This document shows, piece by piece, positions 10,143-20,966 of a stretch of DNA of 64,000 bases; positions within the stretch are counted from its first letter, which is position 1; the number at the start of each line of letters is the position of its first letter. Source of the DNA: Lethocerus indicus (taxonomy: Eukaryota; Arthropoda; Insecta; Hemiptera; Belostomatidae); the NCBI GenBank assembly GCA_019843655.1, contig JACDQD010000003.1, forward strand, positions 25,966,224 through 26,030,223, given 5' to 3'. The translations under genes and the position numbers were made by a program. The notes beneath the pieces were generated by a model. That model had not been told where the DNA came from. It saw nothing but the letters and a program-made list of their open reading frames with translations, and did not search any database.

Positions 10143-13100
10143 AGGAGGAAAGATATAATCTTGGGAACGATACTCGGACTTAACTATTTTAAAGTAATTA
10201 TACTTCTTGGTGTGGGTATCAATTTTATTTTCAGTTTGGGCTACTCACCGGCCGCCCTCAGTCCGACCGAAGAGTGAAACCGAGTAGGAAAACCAGGAGG
10301 ACAGGACCCTAAAATTTAATTAATATTGATGAACCGAAAACGCCCTGGGAAATTGGCGGGAGTGGGAACCGCGTTGGTAACAGGCCATGGACGGGCCGCG
10401 ATTCCAAATGAAATTTCATTTTAATTATTTCTGGCTACCGAAGGCCGCTCCCTCGCGGCACCTCCTGCCCCTCTTCCCAGTTTACCGCCCAAACCGACCC
10501 CTACAGTCCGGAAATTAATTAATTTTATTCCGTTTCCTTATTGGCAGTCGAATCGACCAGTTTCGTCCAACTCTAAGACATTTCATACTGTGATCTGTGT
10601 TTAAAAAAAAACCGCGTCTTTATAAACGAAATGTTCCCCTACCCGTTTAATGAACATAATTTCTTCTCTTTATTTGGACAAAAACCGCAAACATTAAGCG
10701 CAAACAATTGGGCAATATTTCGCAAAGTTAAGCTCATTATTTTTTATATATTTCGAATATAATCGTAAAATAAACTCACTGTTGGAACACTGAAGGTAAG
10801 CGTATACAGCGTTAAGGAAAATTTCGTGATGCCAAATACAAGTGAAATGTATTTCAAATAATTTAACAACCATGCTAAAATTAAAAATAAACCTATTGTT
10901 ATGAATTCCGATAATTCCGATTTTGTTCATTGAATGCAGTTTTCGTTTCGAATTTTATTACACTTAATTATAATACAAACGTTCCTAAAGAATATAAACT
11001 AGAGATCTAATAGTATATTGATTTAATTTTAATATTTGTTTATACCGTATGGTATTGCCCTGATTATTTTTTTCTATGTAAAACAAACGCAACATTCGTT
11101 AATCCTGCTAAAATCTCGTACTCAGAGCTAAATCATCGCCTACGTCAATCAAAACTACATTAAAAAGTTCGTGACTCGGAACCAATTCTGAATGTAAATT
11201 GAAATGTGAATTTTAAAGACAACCATAAAAAAAAATTTCAATTTCCCGGCTCATCCCAGTCCGACAGCAGTATTCATACCGGAGAACTGATGGACTGCAC
11301 GAGTTTGTAAAACCAGCTCACGTGGGGTGATTACCGGTACGTCGAAAATAGAGCCTCAAATAAACGTTAGGATTTTCGTATTTAAAGTGCCCGGAACGAA
11401 GGTCATGAATGGTTAAAAAGTTTATATATTCACCGCCATTTGTGTTTAAAGTAACTCGTTCATTAAAATATATTATTCCATTCAAAATTATGCGGTAATT
11501 GAGAATTAGAAACAAGTAATGGCTTTAAAACTCATCAATCTGAAATAAAAATAAAATACATAAATTGTCTTGTTAAAATTATGCTGAACAAATCTATAAG
11601 TATTCAAATTCGGTTAATGTATATCGATTCATTCCTTTCTTTACTTACCATACTAACGAACAAAGATAAAAGAGTATGAGGATCGATAGGAAATAAGAGT
11701 GTGAATTGAAAGGGGAAATTACTCAGTCTGTTCCTTTCAATAATATAATTTTCCATCAAAATATATGCCATAAAATTTGCTCATCATACCTTTGTTACAG
11801 CAAGCAATTATAATCAAGGTATTACCTTAAGTGACGAAAATATAAGGTATTATTATCCAATTATAAAGTGATTGGCCAGTTGGCGGAAATAAGATTATTT
11901 AACTCAATCGGAGGTGGATATTTCAATAATTAATCAACCGAGAAAAAGTCTGATTTACGAAATTCAGACGTTATTTCGATGAAATATGCTTTGGTCCTCA
12001 AGAGCCGAAGAAGTTGATGATCGATATCGAAGACAAATGGGCGAATGAAATATTCCGCACCGAAAATCCAGGAGCAACGAATTATCGCCATTTTCCACCT
12101 TACCCTTTAGTAATCATTCACCTCAGTCCTTATCTCGTTTTCTTATTTTCTTATCCAGCGGTCTAATCTTATTTGGGCCTGAATTATCACCGGCTCGGAG
12201 GTTTTTTCTTCGGTTTGGAAATAAATGCAGAAAAAGTGACTCGAGGATTGATAAGGGGTGGGGGAGGGGCTCGAAATTGAAATTAGTTTCACTCCCGGCG
12301 GTTTGTCTAACGACCGAAGATATTTCCTCCTTATTTATTCGGACATCAGTGTCGCTCCAGATTAATCTCCTGGGCGCTCGAGAAAACAAAGGCCATATAT
12401 AATCCGTAAATTGAAATTTATTGCAATAAATCAAGAGTTGTTGGTGGTTTGTGCAACTATGCAAAATACAGGATATATTCTATTAAAACTGTTTAATGTA
12501 CTTGTGGTGGTCATACTTCACAAGTGAACATACATTGAAATACTTCTTTCAGATATATCAATCCTATCATTCTTCCCTTATTTCTCATAATCATATAATT
12601 CACCTGCTACTTTATAAATATATACTTTGTTTAAGCAAGCCATTTAAAAAGTAAGGCTTCAGGGAATTAATGTTGGGGTGAGATCAATTTTCACTTTCTG
12701 TGCGATCAGGCCCCCTTCCGAACCGTCAATCTCCTGGATAACCGTGATTGGAGCTTGGAAATTCGGTAGTGACTTTCCCCACTGTGACTGAAATGAATGG
12801 TACTGATATGGACACCGGTATCGGGTCTGCATTCCCGGCTGAGTTCAATTTTATTGCACAGAATCCAGTCCAGACACAGCCCCAATAAACATACTAATTG
12901 AAAAGTAATCTGATGGCTTACTAATGAAGCACGTTTTCTATCTGTAAATGAGCTTTTCCGCCCGCCCTTTGGCCAGAATTAATTTCAATTTCCCAGGAAT
13001 CTTTATGATTCGGCACTCGTCATTTAATTTTGAAAATTTACAATTCCGAGTAGGTTATTCCGTTCAATTTCAAACCAGTTATTGCAAAAGCAAAGTAAAT

Positions 13101-13430
13101 GGTAATTGCGCTTAATGAATAGTTAGAATTAATCGGATAAATACCAATACTACATTTGTTCAGATGTTTGTGTTCAATTGTCATTGAAACTAATTATTAA
13201 CCTGAATCAACCGGTAAAATGAATAATAATGAATAATCAGCATTTTAGTCCAAATTGTGGCAATGAAAATATGACACGCGCTTCAAAATACCGATAGTTA
13301 TGATAAGTTATCTAATTATATTATAGATAATAAATGTAATATTTAATTTTGTTTTAGTTTGTCACTAAGAAGGCTATACTAATGATATTCTCCGTTCGGA
13401 TAATATATCAGTTGATAAATCCAAGGGAAA
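10143..13430. other. Non-coding AT-rich stretch up to the gap (copy A)
   Basis: No gene was recognised. Minus-strand open frames around 12123-12464 and 12700-12950 lack family motifs. The latter region differs from copy B by frame-shifting indels, which argues against coding. The partner stretch is 28201-31512. Confidence 0.55.
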
Positions 13431-13530
13431 NNNNNNNNNNNNNNNNNNNNNNNNNNNNNNNNNNNNNNNNNNNNNNNNNNNNNNNNNNNNNNNNNNNNNN
13501 NNNNNNNNNNNNNNNNNNNNNNNNNNNNNN
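13431..13530. other. Assembly gap, exactly 100 N
   Basis: There are one hundred N in a row, a conventional placeholder for a gap of unknown size. Copy A stops on the left and the satellite begins on the right within its repeat unit. The two sides may therefore not be adjacent in the real chromosome. Confidence 0.99.
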
Positions 13531-16500
13531 GGAGGAGGTCTGGGCGGCACGGCGGGCAGGAGGCCGGGAGGAGGATGGAGACGTCGGATGGCCAGGGGGG
13601 TCGGAGGGAGGTCTGGGAAGGCACCGGCGGGCAGGAGGCCGGGGAGGGATGTCGACGGGCCAAGGGGTCGGAGGAGGTCTGGGCGGCGGGTAGGAGGGGA
13701 GGATGGAGCTGTCGACGGGCCAGCGGGGGTCGTGGGAGGGAGGTCTGGGCACGAGGGCAGGAGGCCGGGGGAGGATGAGACAAATTAAGGGGAGGGAGGC
13801 CCGGGGAAGGCACAAGGGTAGGAGGTCAGAGGGACGGAGATGCCCGATTACCATGGGGTCGAGGGAGGTCTGGGGATGCAAGTACCGATGGCAGGGAGGT
13901 CAGAGGATGGAGGACGGGCCACAACGGAGGGAGGTCCTCGGCACCGGGGCAGATAACGGGGGATGGGACTTGACGTCTGATCTACCAGGGAACGGAGGAG
14001 GTCCGGGCAAGCACCATGGGCAGGATCGGGTGGAGGATGGAGTTGTCGACGGGCCAGCGGGGTCGGAGGGAGGTCTGGGCGGCACGGCGGGCAGGAGGCC
14101 GGGGGAGGATGTGAGCGTCGACGGCTGAAGGGGGTCGTGGAGGAGGTCTGGGCGGCACGGTGGCAGGAGGCCGGGGGAGGATGAGCTCGACGGGCCAAGG
14201 GGGTCGGGAGGAGGTTCGGGGCACGAAGGGTAGGAGGCCGGGGGAGGATGGAGTCGACGGACAGGCCGGGAATGAGGGAGGGCAACGGCGTGGGCAGGAG
14301 GCCGGTGGAGGATGGAGCTGTCGGACGGCCAAGCAACGGAGGGAGGTCAAGCAATGGCGGGTGGAGGCCGGGGAGGACGGAGACGTCTGACGGGCTGAAG
14401 TGGGGGGTCGGAGGGAGGCCCGGGGCACGGTGGCAGGAGGCCCGGAGGGACGTGAGCTCAACGACTACCCCAGCGGGGGCCCGGAGGGAGGTCCGCTGGC
14501 ACCTGGGCAGGATAACGGATGGAGGATGAGATGTCGACGGGCCAGCGGCACGGGAGGAGGGTCTGGGGGCCATCTCGGGCGGCAGGGTGGTCAGAGGGAG
14601 GAGATCGACGGCCAGCGGGGTCCCGGGGAGGTCTGGGCGGCACGGCGGTGGCGGTCAGAGGATATGAGATGTCGACGCAATGAAGCGGTACCTGGGAGGT
14701 CTGGGCGGCACGGCGGCAGGAGGCCGGGGAGGATGTGATGTCGACGGGCCAGCGGTGTCCTGGGGAAGGTTCTGGGCGGCACGGCGGGCAGGAGGCCGGG
14801 GGAGGATGGAGATGTCGACGGCCAGCGGGGCCGGAGGAGGTCTGGGCGGCACGGCGGCAGGAGGCCGGAGGGAGGATGAGCTGTCGACGGGCCAAGCGGG
14901 GGCCCGGAGGAGGTCTGGGCGGCACCTGGCGGGTAGGAGGCCGGGGGGAGGATGAGTTGCCTGGGCCGAAGGGTGGCCTGGAGGGAGGTCTGGGAGTGGC
15001 ACCATGGGCAGGGATAAATGGAGGATGAGATGCCCGACGGGCCAGCGGCAGGTCCTGAGGAAGGTCCGGGGCAAGCACCCGGGGCAGGAGGCCTGGGGGG
15101 GAGGATGGATGATTTAACAGCGGGGCCTGAGGAGGGGTCCCGGGGCTAAGCACGGCGGGCAGGAGGCCGGAGGATACGGAGACGTCGACTACCATGGGGG
15201 TCGAGGGAGGTCTGGGGCGGCACGGCGGCAGGAGGCCGGGGGGAGGATGTGAGATGTCGACGGGCCATGGGGGTCGGGAGGGAGGTCTGGGTGGCAATGG
15301 CGGGTAGGAGGCCGGAGGAGGATGTGAGATCGACATGGGGGGTCGGAGGGAGGTTCAAGTGGTAGGTTCCGGGCGATTTCTACGCCATAAGTAATGGCGG
15401 TAGGTAATGGGGAGTGATGGAGTCGACGGGCCAGGGGTCGTGGAGGGAGGTCTCAAGGAAGCACGATGGGGCAGGTGGTCGGGGAGGATGTGAGCCGATA
15501 CCACAAACGGAGAGGCCCATGGCACGGCAGGATAGATGAGGAGGAGGTGGAGCCTGTCGACCGGACCAGCGGGGGTCGGAGGGAGGTCTGGGGCCACCTA
15601 TGGGCAGGATCGGGGAGGATGACATCGATCACCATGGGGGTCGTGAGGGAGGTCTCAGGCGGCACGGCGGCAGGTAAGGGGAGTGACGCCATCACCAGCT
15701 GGGGAGGTCTGGGGGGCAAGGCACAGGGCCGGGGGAGGATGGATGTCGACGGGCCAAGGGGTCGGGAGGGAGGTCGGCAACGGCGGGCAGGAGGCCGGAG
15801 GAGGATGAGCTGTGAGGGAGGTTCAGGGGGCGGCTCTGGGCGGCAATGGCGGTAGGCAAGGATGGAGCTTCGACGGCCAGTGGGGGCCGGAGGGCGGCAC
15901 GGTGGCAGGAGGAGGGAGAGGATGAGCTGTCGACGGCCAAGGGGGGTCGGAGGGAGGTCTGGGCGCACAGCATGGGCAGGAGGTCGGGGGAGGATGGATT
16001 GTCGACGGCCATGGGGGTCGTGAGGTTCAGGGCAGGTCTCAAGGCGATGGGCAGAGATGACGTGAGAGCGTCCTGATCGACCACGGTAACGTGAGGGAGG
16101 TCCGTGACGCGGGCAGGATACCCGAGGAGGGATGGAGACGATCACTGGCCAAACGGAGGAGGTCTGGGGCACGCGGGCAGCGGGGTGGAGGACGTGGGAA
16201 GGTCGACTCGGGGCGGCGGCGAAGTGGCAAGGGAGGATGGAAGAGATGTCGACAGGCAAGCAAGGGATGGGGAGGATGAGACGATCGGGGCAAATGAGGG
16301 AGGTCTGTGGGCACGGCGGGCAGGAGGCCGGGGAGGGATGGAGGATGTCGATCGGCCAAACGAGGAGGTTCGGCTCCGGCGGATGGAGATACGGAAGGGG
16401 AGGATGGCCGTGACAATGAAGGGAACGGATGTGAATGTCGACAGCACGGTGGTAGGAGGTCAGGGGGAGTGGATGGAGTCTGATCTAGCAGCTGGCGAGG

Positions 16501-16892
16501 TCTGATCTAGCATGAACGGAGGGAGGTCGGCCGGGGACGTCGTGAGCTGTCGAGAGCGCTACGGGCCAGCGGGGGAGGTCTGAGGGATTAGCGGCAGCTC
16601 GGCAGGTAGGAGCCGGAGGGAGGATGTGAGAGTCGACAGGCTACGCGGTGGTCGTGAGGGGCGGCACGGCGGGTATGGAGGCAGAGGGAGGTCTGGGGCG
16701 GCACCATGGCAGGAGGGTCAGAGATGATGTCGACAGGGCTAGCGGGGCGGGGTCGTGTGAGGGAGGTTCAAGGGGCACGGCGGGTAGGAGGCCGGGGGAG
16801 GATGTGAGTTGTCGACGGGTTAGGCGGTAGTCGTGAGGGAGGTTCAGGGCAGCACGGCTCGGTAGGTAGGCCGGAGGGAGGATGTGAGATGT
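13531..16892 (+). repeat. GC-rich minisatellite array, period about 66-73 bp
   Basis: There are roughly 45-50 imperfect head-to-tail units. Successive GGTCTGGG starts at 13537, 13610, 13676 and 13742 give spacings of 73, 66 and 66 bp. A typical unit runs GGAGGTCTGGGCGGCACGGC, then GGGCAGGAGGCCGGGGGAGG, then GAT..GTCGACGGGCCA, then GCGGGGTCGGAG. GTCGAC recurs in most units. The + strand is overwhelmingly G and A, with many GGG runs, in sharp contrast to AT-rich flanks. Units differ by frequent one- to few-base indels, so no frame is kept. The proline-rich minus-strand frames of up to about 290 codons are by-products. The true array may be longer, because its left edge is the gap. Whether unit divergence is real or reflects uncorrected long-read error cannot be told here. 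Confidence 0.93.
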
Positions 16893-18057
16893 CGTTTTGT
16901 GATCGTCGGATGTGTTTTGAGAGATAGCAGTTCGGATTTTAAAAATTAACTGGCTCCGCTAATTGAAATGGAGGCCTAAGTGCACTTATGAAAATGTTAT
17001 CCCTCGTCCTATAATCAAATAGCAGCCCGAACAGTGGGTGTACTTTGCTATATGTAATTCGCAATCGGCATAATCAATTTCCAAGGGTTGCGTCCCATTT
17101 TTGCTTTTAAGAACTTTGGTAACAATTCTGCTTTACGTGTGCATAAGAATCTCACAAATTAAAATCGTAAATTTATCATCCTTTTGTTAGTACACATACG
17201 TCAAACACTTTCTGTATGGAATTTATAGTGTGTAACGTAGCTACTCAAACCAGTTTCAATTTATTAATGTGAATTACCCACTAATAATACAAATTTACAA
17301 ATTTAATAAAATTTATCATTTTATTACTATAGCATATTTTTACTGTTGTTGCCTGATCAAAGTCATAAGTGAAATCTTTCAAACAATCTGTTCCCGCCTT
17401 TAGATAAAAAAAATTACTTTAACCGCCATTGCTGTGATCGATAACAATGTAGTGAGTGTTTGAGCGGTATAAATAGTGGAGGTATTTGACGATATTTAAG
17501 TCGAAAGAAGGTATCACAGGGGAAAGTGTGTAAAAGGTGGTGGAAGGAAGTGGGAACTCATCCCTTGACGTTAGAGGGAGGGCGGTTGAGCGGGGAGCGT
17601 GATTGCCGGCAGTTTAAACGGGGTCAACCCGATTTACCTCGACCATCGCCAAATCAATTTTTATTACATTTCCTGTTTACATGCAAACCAGGAAGGAATC
17701 ACTGCCGGCTAGATAATTCGTGCCGATTACCAACACCGCGGTGGGTGTAGGCCCATAAATGAAGTACATCCAAGCACTGATTGCTCGATAATTATTATTG
17801 CCATCTCAAACATCCCTAAAATCAAACGGAGCGACACCTAGTTAATTATATCTACATTTATTCCCGCATAATGAAAATTATCCCCGAAAATACTTTATTA
17901 ACAAGAGATGATATAGGTAAATTTAAATTAATGACGAAGCTTTTACTGTTTGATTCCACATGGACTCAATGTAAGACTAGTTTTTCTTATGCGCACTATT
18001 ACGAAAAAGCTAACGAATTCCGACACCAATTGGGATGGTCGCAGAAGTTATATCCCA
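16893..18057. other. Single-copy AT-rich spacer between satellite and copy B
   Basis: An abrupt return to AT-rich sequence follows the last satellite unit. No gene, RNA or repeat was recognised. This stretch is not found elsewhere in the window. If the duplication extends upstream of base 1, a partner for it could lie there. Confidence 0.6.
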
Positions 18058-20702
18058 ACTACTAATAAAATTAGCCACGCGGTTGGGGATACGATTTGTT
18101 AAGAATCAGAATTCGAAATTCTGCCATTTTTCGTGTCGTCTCGGATCTCGGAATTCTTGTTTCGAGAAAATATATAATCTACGTAAAAACAATTATAAAC
18201 GATACGCTTGCACAAGATAGGCCTCAAGTATTTCACGACTATGAGGTTGCAGGAACATAATCATAATGGGAAGGTTTAACGCGCGGAAAAGTTCCGGTGT
18301 CGCCTGTTAATTATAATCATCACTGAGGAGTGCTATGCATGCATTCTCCGAATTTCACTGTCAGAGTAAAAAATAACGAATCTCATGTCGTGAAATATAA
18401 CAGGGAAGCCTAACAATAATTTTAAATTTAATTGGGCGAATACACTGGTATTTCACCGTGGATATTTCCCATCGTAGACCTTTCAACTGCAGTTCACTCC
18501 TGGTTATAAGGATCGAATTGAATAGCCTACATATACAATTGAACAATTCTCCGATCAAAAATGGGAAAACGAGTTTCCCCCTTTCCAAAATTGGTTTTCT
18601 GCACCTATAAACGAATATATTCGCAGATAGAATATATTCGTAAGTACTATTACTGAAACAAATTATTTTGAATTCATTTGGATAAGTGATGAGAAAAATT
18701 CAATATTAAATTGTTGATTGCAGAAATGTTCATTTATTAGGGTTTGCGGGTAACTCTAAAATAGAATTGCTATTAACATTTTACAACACACTGTATCATA
18801 AAAGCTATATTTTTCGGTCAAAACGCAGTTATTTGCGAAACGAATTATTTCTTTATAAATATAAAAAATAAGCATATAAGAAGCTGGGTTATCTAAACAA
18901 TAGTGAACTTTTGGGAGTGACTCTGGGAACTTTAATAATCTCTTGCGATTTTCTGTTTCCACTCAGTTAATTGGTCCCAAGGTAGACAGAATTTCGCTAG
19001 ACCTGAAATAAAATTTCATTTACTTATAATACACTTACAGTATATACAGAAACACACATAAGTATTATATTATAACGAGAAAGCGCAGTGGAGAAATTTA
19101 CCATGAGGAATACAGTCTGATATTAACAAATATTCCAGGTTCCAGATGAAGAACATATATCCTCATTATCTGATTAAAAAATTGTATCGTTGAAATAATG
19201 TGTTATATCAAAATTACAGTTCTCGAATGGTAATGTTAATTTTTTCCAAAAAACACCTTTATTTATAAACCGGGGTCCACTCTATAAGACTTTTTTCCAT
19301 ATAAAAATAGCTGGGATTTATTGGGAGCCCACTAGAGACTTGGACTGGTGGAGTTTTAGCGAGTGAGCATCGCATTGAATGAGAGGATTTTTCGTACCCG
19401 GCAGGAACTAGAATCAGAGCCCGATTTGAGCCGCTATTTTACCAGTGTTTGTTTAGCTTTCTAAATCCGCGTTTGCTTTCACGATTGCCTTGCAACCGGA
19501 CACGGCGGGTTTTGCATAAATCGAACATTTTTGGTCGCACTCCGGAAAATATTGCGGCCGACCGGTTGGAAAGCCCGCAACCTGTCTTAAACAATGGTCG
19601 CCTGCTTTAAATCCGATGGATTATATATATATAGAGAACTCAGTAATATTTGAGTCACTCTTACTGGACAAAAAGCGGATAGCCGATTAGAATTAGAATT
19701 AATAGACGGGTTTTCTAAAATTGTCGGATTTCAGAAAAGCTAACGTTTTTCGTAGTATAAAATACAACTGATATATGCAAAGAAAAGAGCACGTACCTGG
19801 AGTGCTGTAGCGAGGGTAATTTGGACCCTAGGGGGCAATTCCTCAATTTGTGTTATATTTCTGATTTCCTTTAATACAAGAATATTATATTTATAGAAAA
19901 TATATTTACATATTTAATCGTCTTCTTGTTTTTAGGGACAATCAATTGTAAGAGTTTATTTATTTTTTATTAAATTAATATTGACTTGTTTCTTTTTTGA
20001 ATCCATAGATTGAAAAAGTGGTCTGCTGTTTTCCTTACTGAAAAGATTAAATTTTGTTACAATTAGCAATGCGAATTATACAGTATCATTGGGCGTTCAA
20101 TTTATAGCAGAATATGTCCGCTCTAACTCAGTTTTTTGCTGAATTTTATTCTACTTTCTAATTGAGTCGATTATTATTTTAATAATTCATTCCTTAATTT
20201 ACATAGTTACTACTGCCACTCAAAGTACTAAGGAATTTAAAATGAAAAGGTGTTAAATAATTACTTTATTGACAGGCTATTGATTTAAACGATAGGAAAA
20301 TTTTGGAAAATAATATTTTTAATCAAATTTTATTTTTCGATGGTTTAGCTGAAGCAAACTGTTCCACCAATTAATCAAAATTCATCACTCTCACCAGTCG
20401 TTCTTTCCTACAATCAAGAGTGTCAAGCCGTTCAGTGTATTCTGCCAATTAGACAATGTAACCAATCTAGACCTTAACTAATTGAATACGAATTTTAATT
20501 TAATAAATTACCTCTGGCGACTTGCTATTGACACTCTCGCAAGTATCTGAACAGTAGTTGTGAGTGTGAGAAATACATTCTGTTCAAATATATTGTATAA
20601 AGTAGAAACAGGCTCTGATAATTTCATCACTGTTGAAGAAGATCATGCAGTCTTCGATTTGATTGATGTCGTCAGACTGGGTTTGTGTGAAGCTTGAAAG
20701 TG
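18058..20702. other. Non-coding AT-rich stretch (copy B)
   Basis: This is the partner of 1-2671. Nothing beyond a short TA run at 19621-19632 was seen. The minus-strand frame that reached 104 codons in copy A is only 75 codons here because of an indel, which argues against coding. Confidence 0.6.
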
Positions 20703-20966
20703 ATACTGTGGGTTCGTGATGTTTCTGTCTCCTCTCGCTGGTTTGGTCTTTTGCTAGACCGGTTTCGGCTGCAATGACAGTACATGTGAAAGTGACAGTG
20801 CAGTGAGGATGCCCAAAAAACACCCAAAGTGCTAACAGTGACTAACACCGCTACTGAAGATGGCGAGCAGCCGAAACCGGTCTAGCAATGGACCAAACCA
20901 GCGAGAGGAGACAGAAACATCACGAACCTACAGTATTCCAACCCCTCGCAGACCACAAAACAGGTA
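20703..20966 (+). mobile_element. Penelope-like terminal remnant as inverted repeat (copy B)
   Basis: This is the partner of 2672-2935. The arms are 20703-20772 and 20867-20936, again near-perfect reverse complements. The sequence outside the left arm (around 20595-20670) differs from copy A by several short deletions, while the arms and ribozyme are almost unchanged. As in copy A, no protein-coding part of a Penelope-like element is present. Confidence 0.6.
20850..20886 (+). ncRNA. Hammerhead ribozyme motif, short stem III (copy B)
   Basis: This motif is identical in all core positions to the one in copy A. The CTGAAGA box is at 20854-20860, GAAA at 20873-20876, and the UC before the predicted cleavage point at 20881-20882. 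Stem I is GCTA 20850-20853 with TAGC 20883-20886, and stem II is GGC 20862-20864 with GCC 20870-20872. The same extra T (20861) sits between the core and stem II. The first difference from copy A falls just outside the motif, at 20888. The self-complementary stem III suggests that any activity would need two RNA molecules or tandem units. Confidence 0.7.

Larger units (their letters stand above)
1..13430 (+). repeat. Duplicated block, copy A (partner 18058-31512)
   Basis: The whole stretch is collinear and near-identical with 18058-31512. Base 1 aligns to 18058 and base 13430 to 31512, so copy B is about 25 bp longer overall. Differences are scattered substitutions, many homopolymer-length changes and a few short indels. 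Examples are an 8-bp segment present near 1887-1895 but absent near 19939, a TA run of 16 bases at 1565 against 12 at 19621, and four C at 5357 against eleven at 23389. The LINE insertion, its target-site duplication and the hammerhead repeat are shared, so they predate the split. Copy A stops directly at the N gap, and its left limit lies outside the window. It may be an uncollapsed haplotype, an assembly duplication or a real segmental duplication. The pairing itself is certain. Confidence 0.97.

Noticed and set aside
13703..14738. Plus-strand glycine/arginine-rich open frames in the satellite
   Set aside because: Same cause as the minus-strand frames: sequence composition and not coding.
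13848..15336. Long minus-strand open frames (up to 292 codons) rich in proline, arginine and serine
   Set aside because: They fall entirely in the GC-rich satellite, where stops are rare. Unit lengths vary and are not multiples of three, the frame drifts between units, and overlapping frames exist on both strands.
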